A DNA stretch of 45,647 nucleotides from Schoenoplectus triqueter (taxonomy: Eukaryota > Streptophyta > Magnoliopsida > Poales > Cyperaceae), in the NCBI GenBank assembly GCA_964058805.1, contig CAXKVV010000269.1, forward strand, positions 1-45,647. The letters are read 5' to 3'. A program made the translations under genes and the position numbers. This document shows, piece after piece, positions 1-10,656 of this stretch; the stretch's first letter is position 1; every line of letters begins with the position of its first letter. Under the pieces are notes generated by a model. That model had not been told where the DNA came from. It ran no database searches and saw only the letters and a program-made list of their open reading frames with translations.

Positions 1-1390
1 TATAGTTATATATATGACTACGAAATATTGTACGTGTTGCGAACCGTCATTGTTGGGGTTGGATTGAATTTCGAATCATTCTATTATAGATCATTTTCAA
101 ACTCTAAAAGCATCTGTACGAGGTTAAATTTCACAATGTCTAGTTTCAGATTCTTTTTACAATTGGAATAATCTCGTGTTGGTTTTTTTTGTTATTTATT
201 TATTTGATTTCTTCATTGATAAGCATGAGACCGACATCTGAAATTGAACAAATATCTCGGTGGCAAAGTAAACCATTTAATTTCATACTTAAATGAGGCC
301 AATAATAGGTTACGGTAGGAACTAGGAAATAATGAACTTTATGTGATACTCTCTGGTCTCTAAGATTCGCAATTTATTGGTGAATAATTTCTGAATAATT
401 CGTTTTTCACTAATAACCTGATGTTTCATGAATAATTCATTAGTTTAATATACAATATATTTTTTGGTAAAAAAAATTTATTCATAATTATTTGGCAAAA
501 AAATATTATATATTATTTTATATAAAATTTTATAATTTTAATATTTTATAATTATAACATATATTTTATTTATATTATATGAAACGAATTATTTCCAAAT
601 TATTATCATATTATATATCAACGTCAAATTTTTAGACTTTTTCCAAATCACAATCTTATTACTATATTCTCTAGTCGGCCTATAATCCGCGCTGCATATA
701 ACTAACTAGTGATCTATGTTCGTTTATTTCCGCTATATTATTATAATATAATGACAGGTATTCTGCTACAACTGAAGAACGACCAGTGACAACCCATCTT
801 TACAGAGAAGCGTTGACTGACATTGACTTGAGGTCACCACTCCCGGTCCTCTCGGCGCCCGGTCTCTTCCCTTAATTATAGCCTTTTTGGTAATAGGATA
901 TGATTCCTTAATCTTAGTATATTAATAGCTAGATGTAGTTGCATACTTGCATTTCAACCGGTATATTAATAACATGAATCTCCATTTTTCATACTCAAAA
1001 CATGAACTCAATATCTCAATAAATCTTTATAAAAAAATAATATAGAATCTTACTTTTTATCATTTTTAGAACTATAATTTATTTTTAGTGATTTTATTTG
1101 TTTAACATATATATATATATTCGATTGTGCAAAGTTTGGTTAGTTGATAAAAAAAAAATCTTGAAGCATTTATCTTCTGGTGGAGGAATTCAAGACCAGC
1201 AAGTAGAACTAGTTTATCGGATTCACTAAGGAGCATATTTAGCTTGGATTCCTATGGTTAAATTAGGTATCATCTAGCAGGATTAGCAAATCCTTGTCTA
1301 GCTTTTTTTATTTCTCAATCAAGAGAAATATGACCAACATGACTTATATCTTTAATGAACTGATCTATTATTTTGTCATTTTCAAAATTG
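1..1390. other. AT-rich intergenic DNA
   Basis: No open frame or recognisable gene is seen. The stretch is strongly AT-rich, with T- and A-runs and a short TA run near 1108. A small more GC-balanced island at about 770-880 has no coding signature that I recognise. Confidence 0.5.
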
Positions 1391-1700
1391 TAGGAAGGAT
1401 GTCAGCAAGCTTGAGGAAAATGGGACTGTGCGGCCTTGTTCTCCGAAAGCTGCTACTATTGAAATAATTCTATGCTTTTATACTATTGCAATTCATTATA
1501 AATTCATTTAAAGTTCTCAGTATATTATTATTTGTAGATGAGTATGTGAATTTGAATGAGTTAAACTCTGATGATGGGAGTGAAACCAAGAGAATCAAGA
1601 TACTGGAACCAGAGAGATGTGAGAAGAAGCATCAGGACATATAAATAACAATGAAGATGCAAAACCAGATGTTACAATCACCAAGTGGCGATTAAAATCT
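1391..1700 (+). pseudogene. possible remnant of two exons, unidentified
   Basis: Two short stretches read like plant exons behind splice-acceptor-like sites. A TTGTAG at about 1388-1394 precedes roughly 22 codons of non-repetitive sequence. A TTTGTAG at about 1532-1538 precedes roughly 35 codons rich in Asp, Glu and Lys that end at a stop near 1642. No start, promoter or continuing exons are visible on either side and I do not recognise the protein. It may be a gene fragment carried by a transposon or a decayed gene end. Transcript evidence would be needed to treat it as a real gene. Confidence 0.2.
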
Positions 1701-2370
1701 TAAAACCAATTTTATTTCTAGCTTAGTTTATTTATGAAATGTATATGCACGTAATGCTGTCAAAGCCTTGCTTTGAATTATGAACTTCTATATTTCCTGA
1801 TTCCTATGGCACCGGGATAATTTAAATTTTATTTCTTAATACAGTACACTATGTTGGTAATTGGTTTGATGGCCAATTTACTTTATATTGATAAAAAGAA
1901 AAAAAAATTCAAATTTATTTGAGCTAAATTTTTATATATTATTCAATATAGATTTGCCTAATTTATCTTCAAAAAGATATCAAACTATGACTAATTTTAT
2001 ATACCATGATATTGAAAATATATACTTGTTTTAAAGAAACCAGCTGTTGAACTGGTTGACCCATTGGTTCGATCAATGATCGATGTCCGGTCTGGTTATG
2101 ATAACATTGATTAATACTTCATTGCATATTACTCCAATTATAGTATGTCTTCGGAAATTACTCGGTGGACAACCGGTTGAGAACGGGTCTCTAATATGAG
2201 GCCCAATTACAGATGCATCAACCACAATGTCCAAAATAGAGTTATTGTATGCCATTTCTCAACAAACCTTAATTAAATTGAATGTTATTAATAACCCATA
2301 TGTAATACTGTGAAGCGTCAAACAGGTGGATTAGAGATAGATTTATAGTATTCCAGACAAACATTAAGCT

Positions 2371-2618
2371 CAGTAGCGGAGCTAAGCCTATATTATGAGA
2401 GGGCCATCAAATTATAAATAATTATATGAACAACAAAATACTAACAAAAATTACACTTTTGAGATATTTTTTTAATAGAAAACGTACTCCTCTCACAGAA
2501 GAGGGGGCCATTTTGTGGTCCAAATTGAAACCCAAAATAAATTTTAATACTTCATAATATTTTTTCAATTTTGTAGGGGGGCCATGGCCCAAATCATTAA
2601 GGAAGAGCTCCGCCACTG
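2371..2618. mobile_element. hAT-type MITE, 248 bp, with 8-bp target duplication
   Basis: The termini are imperfect inverted repeats: CAGTAGCGGAGCT on the left, and on the right the reverse complement of CAGTGGCGGAGCT. The element is flanked on both sides by the 8-bp direct repeat ATTAAGCT (2363-2370 and 2619-2626), as expected for hAT transposition. The inside is AT-rich, with a G-run and GGCCATGGCC near the right end, and has no transposase frame. It is a non-autonomous copy that would depend on a hAT transposase supplied elsewhere. Confidence 0.85.
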
Positions 2619-2620
2619 AT

Positions 2621-2795
2621 TAAGCTGTACTCGGGTGGATTCGGTTTTGAAAAATAATATTTTTCGGTAATGCTTTCGGTAATTTAGTCCTCTAAAAAAT
2701 TTAAATATTAAGCTGTACTCAGGAGTGGATCCGATTTTGAAAAATAATATTTTTCGGTAATGCTTTCGGTAATTTGATCCCCTCTAGAAAATTTG
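2621..2795. repeat. two-copy direct tandem repeat, period 88 bp
   Basis: Copy 1 starts with TAAGCTGTACTC at 2621 and copy 2 starts with the same 12 bases at 2709. Both continue through a shared block containing TTTTTCGGTAATGCTTTCGG and end in CTCTA followed by A/T. A few substitutions and one small indel separate them. The first copy abuts the hAT MITE and overlaps its right target duplication. Confidence 0.8.
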
Positions 2796-4136
2796 TTTGC
2801 CTCCTTATGGATTGTCTGATTATTTTAAGTGAGAAAAAATATTTAATATCGTGTATAATGAAATAATTATGCAAAGATATCAAAATATAAAGTTACGTAA
2901 ACGAAATTTTTCTATATTATTTATTACTTTGAGCTTTATTTTGTTGCCATTTTTAATATATAAAACATTATCATTTCAATATTTTTTATTAAATAAGAAT
3001 ATATATTAAATTATTATTTTTTTATTTAGTACCTATTAACTAATGATTTAAATCCAATAAACTATTACAATCCGATAATTACCTCCCAGAACGTTACTGG
3101 CTGTACTTGTTGGCCATCCACGATTAAAAGGGCAAAAGATGTAACAACCAAAATTCGAACAAAGCGAACTTTTAAATTTTAATAAATACAATGCATTTAG
3201 TAAGGTCGAAATTCATGCGACGCATGCATTTAGTCTCAGATACATACTCATCGGAAACATGAGGGGGTCATACATATACCAGCATTAGCTAAAACCCCCT
3301 CAATGACAGCAATGTCGTTCAAACGATGAAACTCACCTTGGCCTTATCCGATGGTACAGCAACAGCATCGAATGAATCATGCAATGCCATTCTCCTCGTC
3401 ACTTCAGCGGTTCTGTGACTTCTGTCTGCCTTGCCTCACTATCACTGGATTGCTCAACCACACATGACTTCACCTCTTCGGCCTTCCCCATATCACATTG
3501 CTGGAGTCCCAAATCTTCTAACGTCTTGCGATTCTCTCTCTCTCCCGTTGTCGCCCCGTTGTCTTCCCTCTCATTCCAGCTTTTCTCCCACCCGTCCCCT
3601 GACCTAGGAAGAACGAAAGGAAGAACCTCCGTTTCTTCGAACAATTAACCATTACCAAAGGTAAAGCTAGCTGCTGCCCGGAAAAGTCAACTCATCGTCT
3701 CATTTAGTCAGTCATTGCCCGGGTCACGTGTCCTCACTGCCCGATTCATTGTTGACTGCTGAGTGATGACCAGATTCTGCATTTTGGCCCTTTTGAGCAC
3801 TCTGTCGACTGTTTCGCCCGACGCCCCATAGCAAACTTGTAAGAAAAAGTTATTCTTAACACTTGACAGCAATCTCCTCTCGCCGAAACATCTAGGTTTT
3901 TTTTTTTGGCAAAACTGAGTATATGCGGTATCTCTCAGTAAATTCTAATTTAGATATTTATCCCTTTAAATTTAAAAATTATGTATTTATCCTTGAAAAT
4001 GTCAAAACTTTAGATATTTATCCATAAATAATATTATCCTCATAAAAATCAAATTAATAATAAATTAAAATTATAATAGAATAAAAATATCGCTCTATAT
4101 TTTTTCGTCATCCATACAACTTGCACTGCAACAAAA
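2796..4136. other. intergenic DNA with a possible old LTR edge near 3139
   Basis: No gene is supported. At 3139 the sequence TGTAACAACCAAAATTCG resembles the start of plant Ty3/gypsy (Tekay/Del-type) LTRs, which commonly begin with TGTCACGACC. The following 700 bp are more GC-rich and pyrimidine-rich, giving opposing short open frames of 80-90 codons that look like chance. No matching second LTR or internal domain is in the window. From about 3900 the DNA is AT-rich again. Confidence 0.25.
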
Positions 4137-4262
4137 TCAATGAGACTGACGCATTTACACAGCGTCATTAATAGTGACGTGCTGTCAATTTTTAAAATTT
4201 ATATTTAATCATTCTTATTATTAAAATTAAAATTATTTAAATAATTATTATAAAAAAAAATT
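4137..4262. mobile_element. partial copy of the 8-kb foldback MITE family
   Basis: This stretch closely resembles the right arm of the foldback element at 8032-8457. It shares the block around GACGCATTTA, a CAGCG/GACGTGC core, and the tail with TTAAAATTTATAT, the CTTATTATTAAAATTA segment and the closing TAATTATTATAAAAAAAA. The other arm is absent or too diverged to see and I find no target duplication, so it looks like a truncated relative. It lies directly next to the IF-2 pseudogene. Confidence 0.6.
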
Positions 4263-4263
4263 G

Positions 4264-5165
4264 GTCACCTCCTTAGCCTCATCTCCCTCACTTGCACCAA
4301 CCTCCCAGTTTTTCTGGCTCATCTCTCCAATCGTTCTTGCCCCTGACTGAACATCCTTGCCCTCTCTTCTGACCCCACCATCGTGATGCCATCTCCTGCC
4401 ATTGGCAATCTGGCAGCCCTCTCATCCCTTCTATCTCCACTGGTATAGACAGCCCCGTGAGATCTGCTTCTCTACCCGCCATGCTACGCGCCTTATCCAC
4501 AATAGCTCCTTCCTACCTCTTTTATTTTTTATAAGTGACCTGCAGCCCTCTAAAATCTTTGAGACTTCAGCATATTATTTTCATTACCATACGAGATGGG
4601 TCATTCAATTTGATATCAAAATGATCCTAGTCCCGATGCTCTTATTGCCCTAATCTGTCCCCACTCTGTCCCAACCACTATGCACTGCCCGACATTTAAC
4701 GTGCCTGACTTTACAATGGCTGTCACAAGGGGCCTGCGACCACGGTCCACTCTGGCTTCTACACCGTATGCCTGTGCAGGACCATCAACTCTTGCTTTTA
4801 GATCCATTAATTCAGCTTGTAGCAAGAAGGCTTCCTTTAATTTGTCCAATCCAGTACCCTTCAAGGCTGATATCTCCACCACTTGTACATCACCGCCCAG
4901 ATCCTCCAGTGCCAGCCCCTCAGATCCTAATTGGGTTTTAACACATTCTGTATCTGCACTGGACTTTGTCACACTTGTTGATTGCCGCTACAACTAGCAC
5001 ATTGGCCTCCCTTGCATGGGACATGGCTTCGAGTGTTTGGGGCATGACATCATCATCTGCTGCTACGACAAGTGTGACTATGTCAGTCACAGCAACATCA
5101 CGGGCCTGCAGGACAGTGCATGCTGTTGCTGATTCATTGAGGAGCCTTAACATACTCAGGAAATT
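4264..5165 (-). pseudogene. organelle translation initiation factor IF-2 (bacterial type), fragmentary pseudogene
   Basis: Reading down the minus strand from about 5150, the frames give a recognisable run of the IF-2 G domain and domain II. First comes an AVTDIV segment, then LVVAADD and the [11 protein letters not shown] motif, then the NKCD (NKxD) guanine-specificity motif. A one-base frame change follows, then [10 protein letters not shown], an ISALKGTGLDKL (G5-like) motif, VDGPAQAYGVEAR, GTLNVGQ and WGQIRAIR. After about 140 bp of unrelated AT-rich sequence, PVEIEGMRGLP reappears near 4440 and then breaks into another frame. The segment covers only part of the protein, lacks the P-loop and the C-terminal fMet-tRNA-binding domains, and contains frameshifts and stops. 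Members of this family load initiator tRNA on organellar ribosomes. This copy cannot. It may be a retrocopy or a transposon-captured fragment. Confidence 0.8.
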
Positions 5166-6812
5166 GCCATGGCGATATAATGGAAGGGAAGGAGATGGGG
5201 AGGTGAGGGTATTTGAGTCACTATCTAAATTTATTGTATTTTCAAAATATTTTTTTTAAATATGTAGATGAAGTGTATAGTTGTTGTAATTTATTAAATT
5301 TAATGAGTTTGAAGTGGCAAACAAGGAAAGCAGTGGGCAACCAGAAAATCATTGAATTTCATTTCGAAAAATATTAAATAGAAAAATATATTTTATAAAT
5401 ATTTTTGGTTCATAAATTTATATGCCGCAAATCTAGAAAAAATGTATTCCTTTTCTAAAAGTTAATATTATGTAAAATTAAGAATAACACAAAGGAGTGC
5501 ATAAATTTTTTAAATAATAATCCAGTACAAAATATGTCAAATCGGAACTAGAAATTATCTAGTAGGGATCAACCGACTTGGTAATTATTTGTCTTTTTTT
5601 TACAGCTAATATGTCTAAGATTAAAAAAAAATAGCACTTATCAGTGTATTAACTCTTCTTTTAAGTTCACACAAAAATCAACTACATCAAGGATCGACGA
5701 ATCTAACTTTAGAAATATTACCTCGGAAATTAACAATGAAGATTTTCTTTTACATGTCAAACAAATTAAGAAAAAGGAAAAATGTAGATGTCCAATTTTA
5801 TATGTTTTCTAGCGCTCAACCTCCATTTCTCCAATTTGATCACAAATTCACAATATAGGTACGAAATAACATCGGTAATTTTCAATCAGAAATGGAAGAA
5901 GAACAATGAGATTAAAAGAAAAAAAAGGAATCAAAAGGAAGTAGTCACACCGATTTATTTTGACTTTTCTTTTTATTTTGTAATTATTTATTTTGAAAAG
6001 AGTCACTCCGGCTGTAGCAGTAATTATCTTTATTCCCTCATCAAAACAAAAATATAAATATCTTTGTTCTAGAAGCCAATTCTTTTTTGGTTATTCGTGC
6101 AACAGTCCGTCAAGCAAGTAGGGAAACAGTGCCCTCCTCACAAGGCTTAACCAAAGGCTTGTTTAACCAACGAACTGGGTTTTATTGGGTTGTAAGGGAA
6201 GATGCGACCTCAACCTTCTTTATTATTAAGAGCAATTTAATATTGAATAACAGATACTTTTAATTCGCCATATAGTTTGTGACAATAGATACTATTTTTA
6301 TCGAAAAGCAAAAAAAGAAAAAAAAAAGATTTTGGTGCGTTCTCTTGTCCGCTTCAGTGAGTTGTCTTGTCCGCTTTCTGAATAGATTTTGTACAGTTAA
6401 ACATTTATTCATCCACAAATTGAAGTAGATGAAATTTGGTTCAATCAAAGCCATTATCTGCTTCGGTTTGTCGTCTATGAATTATCTCTGTTCCCAGAAA
6501 AAAAAAAAAAGATAACGTCTAGTCGATCCATTCTTGTGAAGACTCGTCTGGAGAGCTGTCATGAGAAGCGCAACCGTATCCATTATCATAAAAATTATAG
6601 TAGGAAAAATATGATAGCAGGTTTCGTCCGTTGAATTTGTTTAAATATTTGTGATTAAATGTAAAGGGTTGTTATTATTATTAAGAGAGTTTATAGTCAC
6701 AAACATAAAATAAAAACTTTAAATTATCAATTATTATCATAGAAATAAATATGACAATGAATATCACAAAAAAAAATATGACAACGGATACATTTTCTAA
6801 TAGAAACTTTGG
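5166..6812. other. AT-rich intergenic DNA
   Basis: No gene or mobile element is supported. Short open frames here (for example 5788-6057) are low-complexity, rich in Asn, Lys, Phe and Tyr, and look like chance frames in AT-rich DNA. Several A- or T-runs occur, for example near 6310 and 6500. Confidence 0.5.
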
Positions 6813-6820
6813 GTTGTCAA

Positions 6821-7380
6821 TAGGGCTGCAACAAATATTCGAAATTCGTAGTTCGTTCGTATTCAATCCGAAAAAAGTTCGTTTAATTTCAATTCGAAAT
6901 TAATTTTGAATCAAACTAGTTCGATTCGAAATTATATCGTATTAAACTCAAACTGTGGTAAGTTCATTCGAGTGTTCACGAACTATTATAGTTTGAATTT
7001 TGAGTATTTGAGAGTCATCTGATTATTAATGTGATTATCGCTGAGTGATTGAGTCCGACTATTGCCATATAAAATTTATTAATTTTGTTGAATGAACTAT
7101 GAAATTTGGATGAATTTATATCAAAGTTTGTTTGTATGATATGCAATATGAACTATATGATATTTTGTATTTGAACTATGAAATTTAACCATTTTGTTAT
7201 TCAATTTCGAACTATTTACGAATCGAACCGAACAGTTCAAACTTTTAACGAATCGAATTTCGAACTATGATTTGAGTTTGAAACTGTTTATCTATTTCGA
7301 ATTAAACTAGTTCAAAATAGATTTCAAATCAAACTCAAACACAAGCTAGTTCGTTCGTGTTCAATTCGTTTGTTGCGCTA
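6821..7380. mobile_element. hAT-type MITE, 560 bp, with 8-bp target duplication
   Basis: The left end TAGGGCTGCAACAAA and the right end, whose reverse complement reads TAGCGCAACAAACGAA, form imperfect terminal inverted repeats. The element is flanked by a perfect 8-bp direct repeat, GTTGTCAA, at 6813-6820 and 7381-7388. The interior is packed with TTCGAA- and AACTAGTTCG-type palindromic motifs in both orientations, so much of the element can fold back. No transposase frame is present. TAGGGCTG-type ends are common in plant hAT MITEs. Confidence 0.85.
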
Positions 7381-7388
7381 GTTGTCAA

Positions 7389-8021
7389 TAATAAAAAATA
7401 AAATAGAAAAATAGCCCGATCATGAACAACATTCATCCTTCTTCCTTGTATATTTTGCAATTTCATCCTCCAAGATCTACTACAATACATAACATTTTTA
7501 ATTAACTACGTCTGATTCAATTTATGGTGCTAACAAATAACCGCATTTTTTTTCTTTTTCTTTGGGTCACAGTTTCATCCTTTATGGATTCATTTTTGGC
7601 AACCACGGTGATGCTGGCTGTAACATCAATCCTACAGACGAAATCAGCCTCTTGAACACCCAATTTAACATAATATTTATTTTTGAGGAAAAATGCTTTG
7701 CCTGTTTGTGTTTTTTTATTGAAAATATAAATTGTGTTTAACATAATTTTTGTGTGAAATGCATAGTAAAATTTCCAATAGAATATCTAATAAAAAACAT
7801 TAAATACAAAAGGAAATTTCATATTTACCATTTATAAAATTAATCAATTTATTACCACTTGTTGATGCTCAATTCCTGATCTGGGCATTCACGGTGATTG
7901 CTGGAGAGAATTATATATGACGGATGCTATGAGCAAGCATTTAAAGAAAATTATGTTCTGTTTTGTCAATACTGCATGTGGAAATATTTTTGCAGTTCTT
8001 GCATTTTACATGGCTTAAACT
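7389..8021. other. intergenic DNA, no feature recognised
   Basis: Mixed AT-rich sequence. The 75-codon minus-strand frame at 7517-7744 and the plus-strand frame at 7898 have no recognisable domain, and the latter runs into the MITE. No promoter or RNA gene is seen. Confidence 0.4.
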
Positions 8022-8031
8022 ATATAATTTA

Positions 8032-8457
8032 CAGCGATTTTTTTATTATAATTATTCAAATAATTTTAATTTTAATAATAAGAGTGATAAAATTAAAAAA
8101 TTTAGAATACGAATGGCAGTGCGCCACTGACAGTGGCGCGCAGCAAAGATGTCACTTACAGTGGCGTTTTTTTTTTTAATTTTCAGTTTTTTCTTAAAAT
8201 AAAAAATAAAGACGCCAATAGGAGTGACGTTTTTCCCACTGGCGCTAGGATCAAATAGCCACACTAAGTTTTTTCTAAAAAAAACCTGAAAGACATCAAT
8301 CCCAGTGGCGTCTTTGTACAAACGCGCTAGTGAGACTAACGCATTTATATAGTGCCACTGTCAATGGTGCGCTGCCATTCGAATTCTTAAAATTTATATT
8401 TTATCACTCTTATTATTAAAATTAGGATTATTTGAATAATTATTATAAAAAAAACTG
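8032..8457. mobile_element. Mutator-like foldback MITE, 426 bp, with 10-bp target duplication
   Basis: Both ends carry a long inverted repeat of roughly 110 bp (CAG at the left edge, CTG at the right). The arms share a TTATTCAAATAAT-type block, TAATAATAAGAGTGATAAAA, and a GAATGGCAG-[C/T]GC-CACTG/CATTG core. The same 10 bases, ATATAATTTA, lie directly outside each end (8022-8031 and 8458-8467). Inside, CAGTGGCG-type motifs recur in both orientations, including a perfect 9-bp inverted repeat with a one-base centre at 8121-8139. Long terminal inverted repeats with 9-11 bp duplications are typical of MULEs. No transposase is encoded. Confidence 0.8.
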
Positions 8458-9056
8458 ATATAATTTAAGAACATCCGTAATCTCTTGTTGCGATAATTAG
8501 CGACTATTAAACTGCAGTTGGAAGCCAGTTAAGAGAATGAGACTCACTCCAGTTCTTATGTTTCTAAAAATATGGCTTCTAATTACTAGTAAGCTAGCTA
8601 TATTATTTTTTTTGTAAGAAATATCCACATGTAAATATTAGCTAGATATATTGCGATCGAGAACTGCTTTTTGACAAACTCTTGAATGCTGGACTACATG
8701 CAATTAATCCGCACATAAATTACCATATATTAATATCATTTTAAAAGAATCGTAATTTGACAAATGGTATAAGAATACGTACATGCAGCTGTATTTTAAA
8801 TTCCAAAAGTCATGATCATGAGTTCATGACTTCCAAAAATGGTGCAACATGTCAAAAAAATGTTTTCCTTACCAGATACGCAATACAATTTTCTGAACTT
8901 GATGCTCAAAAAAAAAGTCAAAGTAACAGACCATTAATAATAATTAAAACAAGTGAGTTTTCAATAAGATATATAATTTGAAAATAAAAAGATACTGAAT
9001 TGAAAGACATATTGAAAGATCTTTTCAATTCTAGCTCATATATTACTAGCAGACTC

Positions 9057-9644
9057 TCAGTAGTGATTGACAAAAACATTATACTCAACCACGGCATTAA
9101 GGGTTTTTGTGTCGAATGAAAAGGTCCGGGCTTGCGCGTACCCATGAGCGAATCTAAACAACCCACTTCCACCTACAATCGGCATTTCTCGCACCGCAGA
9201 AAATACTTCATTGCGTCCGAAAATGGCGATTGTACTTCCATTATACGTCTCGTCAGTGAGAACAAAGTTCATCGCCATGAGGAGCCCCAATTTATCTAAC
9301 CCAGCTGAGGCATAGAATCCCTGTGCCCGGCCAACTAATGTCGAGTTCAAATCAGGTCCAGTTGTCAGTGGGTCGTCAATCACTACAATGTCCCCAAAAG
9401 ATGTGGGTGATTTCATGGTTGTAGGTGCTTGTGCTACTTGAACAGCTGTAGGGTTTGGCCCGCTGAGAATGTCATGCCAATAGAACCGGAGGTGGCTCTG
9501 TTTTTCGGTGGAAGTGCGAGAAATAGTCCGGCTGCTCACGAGATAGCCATCCAATTGATCTGAGGATGTAACCAACTTTGAATTGGCAGCAAAAGACAGC
9601 AATATAAGTAGAACTAGAGAGAAAAAAGTGGCAGATACAGCCAT
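9057..9644 (-). CDS. dirigent protein, complete, single exon, 195 aa
   Basis: The protein has the full architecture of a secreted plant dirigent (DIR) protein. Residues 1-20 form a hydrophobic signal peptide. A beta-barrel domain follows, starting at HLRFYWHDILSG (about 51-62), whose Asp is the conserved barrel-entrance residue. Then come the GDIVVIDDPLT strand, VGRAQGFY (about 103-110), an AMNFVLTDETYNGSTIAIFGRN block, and the strongly conserved GGSGLFRFAHGYAQART near the C terminus. Two potential N-glycosylation sites (NST, NGS) fit an apoplastic glycoprotein. Family members control stereochemistry of phenoxy-radical coupling in lignan synthesis, or act in pterocarpan or lignin formation. 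The substrate cannot be read from sequence. Length and lack of introns are normal for the family. The ATG at 9644 is chosen because the signal peptide starts there and a TATA-like box lies about 95 bp upstream. No frame damage is seen, so this is probably a working gene. Confidence 0.95.
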   Translation of the reverse strand: MAVSATFFSLVLLILLSFAANSKLVTSSDQLDGYLVSSRTISRTSTEKQSHLRFYWHDILSGPNPTAVQVAQAPTTMKSPTSFGDIVVIDDPLTTGPDLNSTLVGRAQGFYASAGLDKLGLLMAMNFVLTDETYNGSTIAIFGRNEVFSAVREMPIVGGSGLFRFAHGYAQARTFSFDTKTLNAVVEYNVFVNHY

Positions 9645-9738
9645 GGGAGGTGGCTATGGTGTTTCTTTTAATTTCCTTTTTCCTTCTTCCTTGTTCTTTT
9701 TTTTTTGGTTATGTTTGGAGCAGCGAGATGATTCATTG

Positions 9739-9765
9739 CTTTTTATGCACGGCGTATTAGCCGTG
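9739..9765 (-). promoter_or_regulatory. TATA-like box and abutting palindrome upstream of the dirigent gene
   Basis: On the minus strand CATAAAAAG (9747-9739) is a plausible TATA box about 95 bp upstream of the dirigent ATG. Immediately upstream sits a perfect 6-bp inverted repeat CACGGC-6 nt-GCCGTG (9748-9765). The palindrome touching the TATA box could be a protein-binding site. This is inferred from position alone. Confidence 0.45.
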
Positions 9766-9844
9766 TAGAGGTTTATTGGATGGTAACTATAGTTGCGTCC
9801 GACAAGTACTAAATTCGGTGTGTCCTTTTTGACCATTTAGTGCT

Positions 9845-10620
9845 AATACATCATAATAGTACTAATTTATCAAGGAGCGGACATAGTCATGCTCTACCAC
9901 GAAGCGTTTCACGCGGTCTTTACGTTTTTAACAATTATATACTTAATTTCAATAATTAAATAATAAATAATATGAATACTAAATGTTTTAACATAAATAA
10001 TTATTATATAAAAAATAAAACCAATTTGTTAAAAATAATTTAATCAATTTGCACAATTAACTATATGAGATTAACAAAAAAACATATTAAATCAGTTCTT
10101 TATCAGAAAAAAAAACTAATTGCAAAAGGGTGTAATGAAATATTATTATTGACATTTAAACTCAGTTTTTTTTACCGATTATGGGTATTTTTTCAAATAT
10201 ATATCATTCAATTTATCAAAATAAACAAAATTGAAAAGAGTACTTGCATACGTCAAGTTGATTAAAATTTATTGTTATTAAAGATCTAAATAAACAGTAA
10301 ACTTATTTAATTGAACATCAAGTATCAAAATTTTGAGAAAAAAACCTTGCTGATATTATTCAATTTAAATAATTAAGATAATAAATTTAATAAAAATCTC
10401 AATAAATTGAATAATAAAGTACAAATTTCTTAACATTAATAATAATAATTTTAATGTGAATAATAAACTACTTAACATGAAGAATAAAACATGCAACACA
10501 AAAAAATAGAAATCAATGGCGGAAAAGAGGAGAAAATAAAAAAAAATGGAGAGGATGAGATGAGAGACTAAAGCGAGATGGGAGAGAGAAAGAGAAATAG
10601 AGATAGAGAGTGAAGGAGAG
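9845..10620. other. AT-rich intergenic DNA ending in a purine-rich GA tract
   Basis: The stretch 9930-10500 is very AT-rich without recognisable genes. From about 10500 to 10650 it becomes a purine tract of AGAGAGA and GGAGAG repeats, whose minus-strand translation is Ser/Leu-rich low complexity. The tract precedes the zinc-knuckle pseudogene and may be part of its 5' region. Confidence 0.5.
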
Positions 10621-10656
10621 GGAGACAAATATGAGAGAGATCTTTCAAGAGGAGTT

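Noticed and set aside
3379..3648. Opposed 89- and 81-codon frames
   Set aside because: Both strands are open over the same region with no recognised domain. This is compatible with a compositional accident in a pyrimidine-rich stretch.
8757..9172. Short frames overlapping the dirigent gene
   Set aside because: The 8918-9172 frame is an alternative frame of the dirigent 3' end and the 8757 frame is AT-rich chance.
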